Of a stretch of 10,685 nucleotides of DNA, positions 4,569-10,685 are shown one piece after another (position 1 is the stretch's first letter; each line of letters opens with the position of its first letter). The DNA is from Acidimicrobiales bacterium (lineage in GTDB: Bacteria > Actinomycetota > Acidimicrobiia > Acidimicrobiales > Palsa-688), in contig JAFAWZ010000087.1 of NCBI GenBank assembly GCA_019241495.1, positions 1-10,685 of the forward strand, given 5' to 3'. The position numbers and the translations under genes are program-made. The notes below the pieces were generated by a model. That model searched no databases. It saw only the letters and a list, made by a program, of their open reading frames with translations, and was not told the origin of the DNA.

Positions 4569-7454
4569 GTGGCGGGACGACCGGCTCCCCCGGGCGATAA
4601 CGAGGAGCGGCGCCAAGTCACCGTGTTGTTCACGGATCTGGTCGGCTCCACCGAGCTCGCCTCGACCCTCGACCCCGAGGACTGGCGCGAGATCCTGAGC
4701 GACTACCAGGGCTTGGTCGCATCGATCATCGGGGATCACGGGGGTTTCGTCAGCCAGTTCCAGGGGGACGGCGCCCTGGCCTTCTTCGGGTATCCGCACC
4801 GCATCGAGACGGCCGGGCAGGACTCGGTGCGCGCCGCGCTGGCGGTCGTGCAAGCCACGCCGCAGGTGGGACGAGGTGTCCTGGACCGGGTGGGCGGCGG
4901 CGGGCTGCGGGCCCGAGCGGGCATCCACACCGGCGTCGTGGTCGTCGCTACGAATCGGCTCGGTAGCGGCGAGCCAACGGTGGACGTCTTCGGCGAGGTA
5001 CCCAACCTGGCCGCCCGCCTGCAAGCGGCAGCCGGCCCGGGCGAGGTGCTCGTAAGCTCGGCCACGGCTTCGCTGACGGCGGGATTTTTCGAGCTGCAAC
5101 CCCTCCCCCCGCTACGCCTCAAGGGCCTCAACCGTCCCTTTGCTGCCTGCCGGGTACTGGGCCCCGGCTCGGCTCGTAACCGGCTGGAGGCCAGCCCCCT
5201 CATCGAATTCGTCGCCCGGACCCGGGAGTTGGCCTGGTTGGAGGACCAATGGAAGGCAGCCGCGGCCGGGCCGGCTCGTTGCGTCGTACTCACCGGCGAG
5301 CCAGGCATAGGAAAGTCTCGGCTGGTGCTGGAATTCGCACGCAGAGCCGAGAGGGGCAGGGGCGCGGTGGCGATCGTCTACTGCACCGAGAATGACTCAC
5401 TCAGCCCCCTGAAACCGTTCGGATCGGTCATGGGAGCGGTTCCCGAGAGCCCCGAGGCGGCGGTCGCCTGGGTCGGTGAGCAGGCCGCAGAGCGCACCGT
5501 CATGCTCGTCGTCGACGACGCCCACTGGGCCGATCCGAGCACCATGGAAGTGGTCGGCAGCCTCTGCCAGCACGACCTGCCGCTGCTCATCGTGGTAACT
5601 GCTCGCCCCCGGAGCGCCGGCCGCCCCGAGCTGGGTCTCGCCGAAGCGCACCGCCTCTCGCTCGACCGGTTGGCCCGGCCCGATGCATTGAACCTCGTCC
5701 GGCGCGTGGCGAAAGGGACCGATCTGCCGCGTGAGGTGACCGACGTGTTGGTCGAGCGCGCCGACGGTGTTCCTTTTTATCTGGAAGAACTGACCCGGAG
5801 CATGCTCGGGCAGGGGCTGAACCCGACGGCCATCCCAGCAACCGTCACAGAGGTCATCACCGCCCGACTCGACCGGTTGGCCGGGGCCAAGGGAGTTGCC
5901 CAGTTGGCCGCCGTCATCGGCCGGGAATTCGACGAGTCCGTTCTGGCCGAGATCTCCGGGGTCGAGCCGGCCGACCTGGCCGGCCACCTTCAGGTGCTGA
6001 TCGAGCAGGCGGTGGTCGAGCGGCCGCCGGTGCCGGGTCGGTCTCTTTGGTTCCGCCACGCCCTGATCCACGAGGCGGCATATCAGTCCCTCCTGCGGGC
6101 AGACCGGCGGGCCGCTCACGGCCGGGTGGCCGACTCTCTGGCCAGCACGCCCCGAGCGAAGACCCAGCCGCAGCTCATCGCCCACCACCTGGGCGCGGCC
6201 GGGCGCCACCGCGAAGCCACCGACATGTGGCGCCAGGCGAGCCGCCTGGCCCGGCGAAACTCGAGGTTCCGGGAGGCGGCGGGCCACGAGCGGGAGATCC
6301 TCCAGTTGCTCCCCCAGTTCCCCCCTGCCGAGAGGGACACCATCGAGATGCAGGCCCGTAGGCGGTTGGCCATATATCTGACGACCGTCGATCAGAGCAC
6401 ACCCGAAGCGGTGACCGAGGCGGAGCGGGCCCTGGAGCTGGCCAACCGGTCAGGGGACGAGGCGGCCGTGCTGGAGATCCATCTGGTGCTCATCCCGTGG
6501 TGGCAGGCCCAGGCCGACTACGCGTCGATCCAGAGAGCGCTGCCTGGAGCCATTCGCCTGGCAGCACGAGCGGCGGACAAATGGTTCCTCATGGTGCTGA
6601 CCTTGTTCGAGGCGACCATGCACGTGTGGCAGGGACGGCCGGCCGAAGGAATGGGCGGCTTGTCAGAAGGATGGTCGAAGGCCGGCCTGCCCATCGATCA
6701 AAGCTTGCGGGACGCGCCGCCGACGAGCGGTCTCCAGGTGCTGGTCCTCGCCTCGCTGCGCATCGCCTCGGCCCTCGCCTGTTGGCTGGCCGGCAACGCG
6801 GAGCAGGCGTGGACGTTGGCCGAGGACACCTTGAACTTCGCTCGGGAGCGGCAGGTCCCGGCGGCCCAGGCGGTCACGTCGGCGACGGCCGCCATCCTGG
6901 CCCAGCTGGACGGCGACCGTCCCCGGGCGGCACTTTTCGCCCGGGCCGCCGAAGAGCTGCCCGACGAGGTGGCCATCCTCATGTGGCGCCGCTGGGCCGC
7001 CGTTCTGCGCTGGTGGGCCGGTGACCGGGAGGACCGCCCGTCTCCCCCCGGTCCGATGTTGAGGCCCTACTTCGAGATGCTCCTGGCGTCCGACGACGAT
7101 CTCCCCGCCGAGCGGGCCATCGAAAGCCTCGACTGGGCCCACGCCACCCTGACCCGTTCCGGCGAGCGGTTCTGCGAAGCCGAGGTCCTCCGCAGTCGGG
7201 CCCGTCAGTGGGTGCGGGCGAACGCCCTCGGTCGGGCCGCCCAGGACCTGGCCGCCGCCGAGGAGACGGCTGCTTCCCAGCAGGCCCGCGTGTTCGAGCT
7301 GCGGGCCCTGACCGATCGGTTCCGCCTGCTCGGCGACCGGGCCGCCCTGCCGGGCATCAGACGGGTGCTGAGCGCCATCGAAGCCACCGGACCAGCAACC
7401 GACATCGAAACGGCCCGGCGCATCCTGCGGGAGGCCGATCAGACTGGCCTATGA
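4569..7454 (+). CDS. Class III nucleotide cyclase-homology domain / AAA-type ATPase / TPR-like protein
   Basis: This 961-residue protein has the architecture common in actinobacteria: cyclase domain, ATPase, helical repeats. The cyclase-homology domain (about 14-195) has metal-binding D23 (LFTDLVGST) and D67 (FQGDGALAFFGYP), D139 in VDVFG, and the transition-state N146 and R150 (PNLAARLQ). The position usually held by the adenine-specifying lysine is Q63. An ATPase module (about 215-500) follows, with Walker A GEPGIGKS (243-250) and Walker B VMLVVDDAHWAD (D316, D317), then the FRHALIHEAAYQSLL motif (495-509) typical of this family. Residues from about 540 to the end are helical and TPR-like. 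No transmembrane segment or DNA-binding domain is seen. It probably acts as a cytoplasmic signalling switch, making or merely binding a nucleotide; activity is unproven. GTG 4569 gives the usual short lead to ERRQVTVLFTDL. Confidence 0.92.
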   Translation: MAGRPAPPGDNEERRQVTVLFTDLVGSTELASTLDPEDWREILSDYQGLVASIIGDHGGFVSQFQGDGALAFFGYPHRIETAGQDSVRAALAVVQATPQVGRGVLDRVGGGGLRARAGIHTGVVVVATNRLGSGEPTVDVFGEVPNLAARLQAAAGPGEVLVSSATASLTAGFFELQPLPPLRLKGLNRPFAACRVLGPGSARNRLEASPLIEFVARTRELAWLEDQWKAAAAGPARCVVLTGEPGIGKSRLVLEFARRAERGRGAVAIVYCTENDSLSPLKPFGSVMGAVPESPEAAVAWVGEQAAERTVMLVVDDAHWADPSTMEVVGSLCQHDLPLLIVVTARPRSAGRPELGLAEAHRLSLDRLARPDALNLVRRVAKGTDLPREVTDVLVERADGVPFYLEELTRSMLGQGLNPTAIPATVTEVITARLDRLAGAKGVAQLAAVIGREFDESVLAEISGVEPADLAGHLQVLIEQAVVERPPVPGRSLWFRHALIHEAAYQSLLRADRRAAHGRVADSLASTPRAKTQPQLIAHHLGAAGRHREATDMWRQASRLARRNSRFREAAGHEREILQLLPQFPPAERDTIEMQARRRLAIYLTTVDQSTPEAVTEAERALELANRSGDEAAVLEIHLVLIPWWQAQADYASIQRALPGAIRLAARAADKWFLMVLTLFEATMHVWQGRPAEGMGGLSEGWSKAGLPIDQSLRDAPPTSGLQVLVLASLRIASALACWLAGNAEQAWTLAEDTLNFARERQVPAAQAVTSATAAILAQLDGDRPRAALFARAAEELPDEVAILMWRRWAAVLRWWAGDREDRPSPPGPMLRPYFEMLLASDDDLPAERAIESLDWAHATLTRSGERFCEAEVLRSRARQWVRANALGRAAQDLAAAEETAASQQARVFELRALTDRFRLLGDRAALPGIRRVLSAIEATGPATDIETARRILREADQTGL

Positions 7455-10247
7455 ACAACCGCTCGTTGTCCCGCACGAGGGGCAGGCGTGGCAGCTGCCG
7501 GCCCGCTGCATCTGCACCCCGCACTGGAAGCAGTAAGGAGCGTCCGATTCGATCATTCCTGATTTCGTGATCAGGGTCAGCGCCGGCTCGTCCATCCCCG
7601 GTCCGGCATCGAGAGCGGTGTTCAGAGTGATGGCCTCCTCGACACCCGGGAGGGTCGGCTGGGTCCTCTCTGCAGTCGTGAGCACACCCAGCTCGGCCCG
7701 CTCGTCGAACGAGAGGTAGTCGACCGCCAAGCGGCGGAAGATGTAGTCCACGAGCGACTGGGCGATGCGCAAATCTGGATCGTCGGTCATACCGGCCGGC
7801 TCGAAGCGCATGTTGGTGTACTTCTTGACATAGGTCGCCAACGGGACACCGTGCTGGAGGCCCAGGCTGACCGCGATGGCGAAGGCGTCCATGATGCCGG
7901 CCAGGGTGGACCCCTGCTTCGACACCTTCATGAACACCTCACCTGGGCGCCCGTCCTCGTACTCCCCCACCGTCACATAACCCTCGCAGTCGGCGACGCG
8001 GAAGGCGAACGTCGACGACATGCGCTTACGAGGCAGGCGCTCCCGGATCGGCTGCTTCACCACTACGGTCTGGCGCTCCAGGGCCTTCTCCAGCTCGGCG
8101 ACCTTGAGGGCCAGCTCGGCGTCGTGGGCCTCGGCTAATGAGGCGTTCGGATCGGCCACGGTCTTCTTCGCGGTGGCGAGGGGCTGGGCGACCTTGCAGT
8201 TGTCCCGGTAGATGGCGACGGCCTTGAGCCCGAGTTGCCAGGCCTCGATATGAAGCTGCTCTACGTCCTCGACGGTTACTTCTTCGGGAACGTTCACGGT
8301 CTTCGATATGGCGCCGCTCAAGAAAGGCTGTACGGCGCCCATCATCTTGATGTGGCCTTGGTAGTGGATGGTGTTGTCCCCCATCGAGCAGGCGAACACC
8401 GGGAGGTGGGACGCGGCCAGGTGAGGGGCCCCGACTATGGACTTGTGCTCGTCGATGTAGGCGACCACGTCGCCGATCTGACCCTCGGTATATCCGAGTC
8501 GGGCCAGGGCGGCAGGAACGGTGCGGTTGACGATGGACATGGTGCCCCCGCCGACCAGCTTCTTCATCTTGACCAGGCTCAGGTCCGGCTCGATCCCGGT
8601 CGTGTCGCAGTCCATCAACAAGCCGATGGTTCCGGTAGGTGCCAGCACCGACGATTGAGCGTTCCGCACGCCATGCTGCTCGGCCGTCTCGACCGCAGTG
8701 TCCCACGACTCCTGAGCAGCCGACAGCAGCTCCGGAGGAACGAGCTCCTCATCGATATGAGCAGCCGCGTCGCGGTGCATCCGCAGCACACCGAGCATGG
8801 CGTCACGGTTGGTCTGATAGCCGGTGAAGGGACCCATCCGGCAGGCCGTGCGGGCCGAGGTGGCGTACGAATGCCCGGTCATCAGCGCCGTAATGGCGGC
8901 GGCCCAGGCGCGGCCCGCATCGGAGTCGTAGGGCAGCCCTTGAGCCATCAGGAGAGCGCCGAGGTTGGCATATCCGATGCCGAGCTGGCGGAACCGCCGG
9001 GAGTTCTCGGCGATCTTCTCGGTCGGATAATCGGCGTTGCCGACGAGTATCTCTTGGGCAGTAAATACGACTTCGGTGGCAGCCTTGAATCCATCGACGT
9101 CGAAGCTGCCGTCATCCATCAAATAGCTCAGCAAATTCAGGCTCGCTAAGTTACAGGCTGAGTTGTCGACATGCATGTACTCCGAGCAAGGGTTGCTGGC
9201 GTTGATCCGGCTCTCGTTCGGGGCGGTGTGCCAACGGTTGATGGTCGTGTCGAACTGCATGCCGGGATCAGCGCATTCCCAGGCCGCCTTGGCTATCTGG
9301 CGGAACAGATGCCTGGCCTTCATGGTCTCGAGAACCTCGCCGGTCGTGATCGCCTTCAGCTCCCAGTCGGCGTCGTCGAGGACGGCCTGCATGAACTCGT
9401 CTGTGACCCGCACCGAGTTGTTGGCGTTCTGGTACTGGATCGAATGGCTGTCCTTGCCGTCCAGATCCATGTCGAACCCGGCGTCGCGAAGAGCCCGGGC
9501 TTTGCGCTCCTCGATGGCCTTGCACCAAATGAAGTCCTCGATATCGGGATGACCGGCGTCGAGGATCACCATCTTGGCCGCCCGGCGGGTCTTGCCCCCG
9601 CTCTTGATCGTGCCGGCCGAGGCGTCCGCCCCCCGCATGAAGCTGACCGGGCCAGACGCCGTCCCACCGCCTCGCAGCCCCTCCTTGGAGGAGCGGATCT
9701 TGGATAGGTTGGCGCCCGCCCCTGAGCCGCCCTTGAAGATGACCCCTTCCTCCGTGTACCAGTTGAGGATCGAGTCCATCGAGTCCTCCACGGCGAGGAT
9801 GAAGCAGGCCGAGCCTTGCTGCGGAACCCCGTGGACACCGATGTTGAACCACACCGGGGAGTTGAAAGCGGCCTTCTGGTGGACGACGAGGTACTTCAGC
9901 TCGTCGCTGAAGGCGGCCGCTTCCTCCTCGTCGACGAAATAGCCGTCCTTGCGGCCCCACCCGGTGATGGTGTCGACCACCCGGTCCACCACCTGGCGGA
10001 GCGACCACTCACGGTCGGCCTCGCCGAGGGTGCCGCGGAAGTACTTCTGGGCCAGGATGTTGGTGGCGTTGAGGCTCCACGAGGCCGGGACCTCGACCCC
10101 GAGCTGCTCGAAAGCCACCGCTCCGGTGGCGTAGTTCACGATGCGAGCATCCCGGCGCTCCCACTTCACCGAGCCGTAGGGATCTTCCCCGGCCCGGGTG
10201 AACTGCCGGTGGATGCCTATACCCATCCGCTCGGGCGCTATTGCCAT
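7449..10247 (-). CDS. nrdJ: Adenosylcobalamin-dependent (class II) ribonucleoside-diphosphate reductase
   Basis: NrdJ reduces ribonucleotides to deoxyribonucleotides using an adenosylcobalamin-generated thiyl radical, with or without oxygen. The 932-residue product resembles actinobacterial NrdJ along its length. Landmarks are C148 (SACFILAVEDSM) and C365 (DNSACNLASLNL) as the reducing cysteine pair, N352-P-C354-S-E356 as the active-site radical region, GGSGAGANLSKIRS (173-186), and APTGTIGLLMDCDTTG. A charged variable linker joins the catalytic barrel to a conserved C-terminal region (VFMKVSKQGSTLAG, NMRFEPAGMTDDPD, YIFRRLAVDYL). The protein ends in a cysteine-rich tail, C906-x2-C909 and C919-x2-C922-x2-C925, closing TTSGCS, expected to bind zinc and deliver reducing thiols. 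The frame is open upstream, but ATG 10247 has AGGAGG 8 nt before it and starts like relatives. It overlaps the cyclase gene tail to tail by 6 bp. Confidence 0.96.
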   Translation of the reverse strand: MAIAPERMGIGIHRQFTRAGEDPYGSVKWERRDARIVNYATGAVAFEQLGVEVPASWSLNATNILAQKYFRGTLGEADREWSLRQVVDRVVDTITGWGRKDGYFVDEEEAAAFSDELKYLVVHQKAAFNSPVWFNIGVHGVPQQGSACFILAVEDSMDSILNWYTEEGVIFKGGSGAGANLSKIRSSKEGLRGGGTASGPVSFMRGADASAGTIKSGGKTRRAAKMVILDAGHPDIEDFIWCKAIEERKARALRDAGFDMDLDGKDSHSIQYQNANNSVRVTDEFMQAVLDDADWELKAITTGEVLETMKARHLFRQIAKAAWECADPGMQFDTTINRWHTAPNESRINASNPCSEYMHVDNSACNLASLNLLSYLMDDGSFDVDGFKAATEVVFTAQEILVGNADYPTEKIAENSRRFRQLGIGYANLGALLMAQGLPYDSDAGRAWAAAITALMTGHSYATSARTACRMGPFTGYQTNRDAMLGVLRMHRDAAAHIDEELVPPELLSAAQESWDTAVETAEQHGVRNAQSSVLAPTGTIGLLMDCDTTGIEPDLSLVKMKKLVGGGTMSIVNRTVPAALARLGYTEGQIGDVVAYIDEHKSIVGAPHLAASHLPVFACSMGDNTIHYQGHIKMMGAVQPFLSGAISKTVNVPEEVTVEDVEQLHIEAWQLGLKAVAIYRDNCKVAQPLATAKKTVADPNASLAEAHDAELALKVAELEKALERQTVVVKQPIRERLPRKRMSSTFAFRVADCEGYVTVGEYEDGRPGEVFMKVSKQGSTLAGIMDAFAIAVSLGLQHGVPLATYVKKYTNMRFEPAGMTDDPDLRIAQSLVDYIFRRLAVDYLSFDERAELGVLTTAERTQPTLPGVEEAITLNTALDAGPGMDEPALTLITKSGMIESDAPYCFQCGVQMQRAGSCHACPSCGTTSGCS

Positions 10248-10255
10248 ACCGGGTA

Positions 10256-10261
10256 CCTCCT
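10256..10261 (-). promoter_or_regulatory. nrdJ ribosome-binding site
   Basis: AGGAGG on the minus strand lies 8 nt before ATG 10247. It fixes the start and excludes the longer in-frame extension, which would run through the leader hairpins. Confidence 0.85.
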
Positions 10262-10275
10262 GAAATCGAAATTGG

Positions 10276-10305
10276 GTCAGGACCACAAGCAGTTGTGGTC
10301 CTGAC
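10276..10305 (-). promoter_or_regulatory. Perfect 13-bp inverted repeat in the nrdJ leader
   Basis: GTCAGGACCACAA (10276-10288) is perfectly inverted at 10293-10305 around a 4-nt loop. It lies between the nrdJ promoter and its ribosome-binding site. The inner part (CCACAA-N4-TTGTGG) matches the flanks of the published NrdR-box consensus (CwA-N4-TwG core) but not its AT-rich centre. It may be a repressor operator, an RNA stem, or both. No U-tract follows it in the leftward transcript, so an intrinsic terminator is unlikely. Confidence 0.6.
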
Positions 10306-10337
10306 GCCCTAGGGCCCTCATAACCCACAACATGAGG
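10306..10337 (-). promoter_or_regulatory. Second structured segment of the nrdJ leader
   Basis: A perfect 10-bp palindrome GCCCTAGGGC (10306-10315) directly abuts a 6-bp stem (10316-10321 with 10332-10337) that closes a 10-nt loop. On the leftward RNA the loop reads GTTGTGGGTT. Its first seven bases are complementary to CCACAAC in the neighbouring 13-bp hairpin (10292-10298). Dyads thus fill 10276-10337 without gaps. Confidence 0.5.
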
Positions 10338-10342
10338 AACAA

Positions 10343-10372
10343 ATTACAACACGGTAGTTTCACCGATGTCAA
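10343..10372 (-). promoter_or_regulatory. nrdJ promoter
   Basis: On the minus strand, a perfect -35 TTGACA (10372-10367) and -10 TGTAAT (10348-10343, five of six consensus positions) are 18 bp apart. It is the best sigma-70-type promoter in the window. Transcription should start near 10334-10337, giving a leader of about 90 nt that begins at or inside the first hairpin. Confidence 0.7.
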
Positions 10373-10464
10373 TGGCCAGCGCCTGCTAAAGCCGCAGGTC
10401 AGGTTGGTGCTCGCGAAGGTTTGCACCCAGGGGCGCCAATGACGGCACCAACGTAGGGCCGGGG

Positions 10465-10498
10465 ACCTGTGGAACGATAGAGGGCGGAACCTGTGAAC
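10465..10498. repeat. Imperfect short direct repeat upstream of nrdJ
   Basis: ACCTGTG occurs at 10465-10471 and 10489-10495, 24 bp apart, each in a similar context (GGGACCTGTGGAAC and GGAACCTGTGAAC). It lies about 95-125 bp upstream of the nrdJ -35 element, so it could be an upstream regulatory site, or chance. Confidence 0.3.
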
Positions 10499-10562
10499 CA
10501 GCAGGGGAAATCGGGGGGACAACGACCGGGCAGGGTCGACGAGCCAGCCGGGTCCGTACGGC

Positions 10563-10588
10563 AAAAAAATCGCCCGACGGGGTGTCGG
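10563..10588 (-). terminator. Possible intrinsic terminator for leftward transcription entering from the right
   Basis: On the minus strand, CCGAC (10588-10584) pairs with GTCGG (10578-10574) around a 5-nt loop, followed by GCGA and seven T residues (10569-10563). The stem is short, but a T7 run is exceptional in such GC-rich sequence. It would insulate nrdJ from a gene beyond the right edge. Confidence 0.4.
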
Positions 10589-10685
10589 ATCGGGTCCCCG
10601 CGGGTACAGTACAAGTCAACGCCGCCGACGCTGCCCCCTCGGCGGTCATCAACCCTGGCGACGGCCCCCTAGTCCCCGCCCCTTC

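Larger units (their letters stand above)
10373..10685. other. Region without a convincing gene
   Basis: An 88-codon leftward frame (10652-10386) and short rightward frames are open, but codon use lacks the strong G/C third-position bias of the real genes, no ribosome-binding site is visible, and no family is recognised. The stretch contains only a possible leftward terminator (10563-10588) and a short imperfect direct repeat (10465-10498). It is most simply the intergenic space upstream of nrdJ. Confidence 0.5.

Noticed and set aside
4494..5099. N-terminal extension of the PilZ protein
   Set aside because: Runs antisense to the cyclase domain and shows no domain; the PilZ protein is complete without it.
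5397..6287. Leftward open frame (296 codons) inside the cyclase/ATPase gene
   Set aside because: Antisense shadow of the ATPase module; no supporting start signals.
8235..9149. Long rightward open frame (304 codons) inside nrdJ
   Set aside because: Antisense shadow of a conserved enzyme in GC-rich DNA; no ribosome-binding site and no family resemblance.
10248..10440. Cobalamin riboswitch upstream of the B12-dependent nrdJ
   Set aside because: No B12-box (GCCACTG) is found and the leader from the predicted start is only about 90 nt, less than half the size of a cobalamin riboswitch.
10386..10652. 88-codon leftward frame upstream of nrdJ
   Set aside because: Proline-rich and unrecognised, weak G/C third-position bias, no ribosome-binding site, and it contains the putative terminator and T7 run.

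Overview
The window looks like an ordinary chromosomal stretch of a high-GC actinobacterium. The signs are a strong preference for G/C at third codon positions, frequent GTG starts, TAnnnT -10 hexamers sitting 6-7 nt in front of start codons, and an actinobacterial-style B12-dependent ribonucleotide reductase. Acidimicrobiia or a neighbouring lineage is my best guess, but that rests on protein style recalled from memory and not on a phylogeny.

Layout, left to right. A membrane-anchored protein of unknown function runs leftward off the left edge (1-276). A 213-bp intergenic region follows, holding a 15-bp tandem repeat, repeated TCTTTGTGAC motifs and a long hairpin. Next is the leftward pair dut-mutM (dUTPase and a Fpg-type DNA glycosylase, 3 bp apart). 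A compact divergent promoter region separates dut from the rightward oligoribonuclease orn. A small basic hypothetical protein (2584-2925) faces the tail of a leftward pair, a VOC-family protein followed by msrB. A leftward PilZ-domain protein (3903-4493) is divergent from a rightward 961-residue class III cyclase/AAA-type ATPase/TPR protein (4569-7454). That protein overlaps tail to tail by 6 bp with the leftward nrdJ (7449-10247). nrdJ has a good sigma-70-type promoter and a structured leader of about 90 nt. The last ~310 bp, upstream of the nrdJ promoter, hold no convincing gene, only a possible leftward terminator and a short imperfect repeat.

Many of the genes deal with nucleotides and oxidative damage: NrdJ makes dNTPs, Dut removes dUTP, MutM excises oxidised bases, MsrB repairs oxidised methionine, and Orn clears di- to short oligonucleotides. 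Second-messenger signalling is also present: a PilZ c-di-GMP receptor, a cyclase-homology protein, and Orn, which in other bacteria degrades pGpG, the breakdown product of c-di-GMP. The grouping is suggestive only; the genes lie in several transcription units.

I see no mobile element, CRISPR array, tRNA or rRNA and no obvious undescribed defence or biosynthetic system. The signals most worth pursuing are non-coding: the nrdJ leader with mutually exclusive pairings and a dyad resembling an NrdR box, the strand-asymmetric hairpin after mutM, and the recurring leaderless-promoter geometry. Among proteins, the cyclase has lost its usual substrate-specifying lysine.
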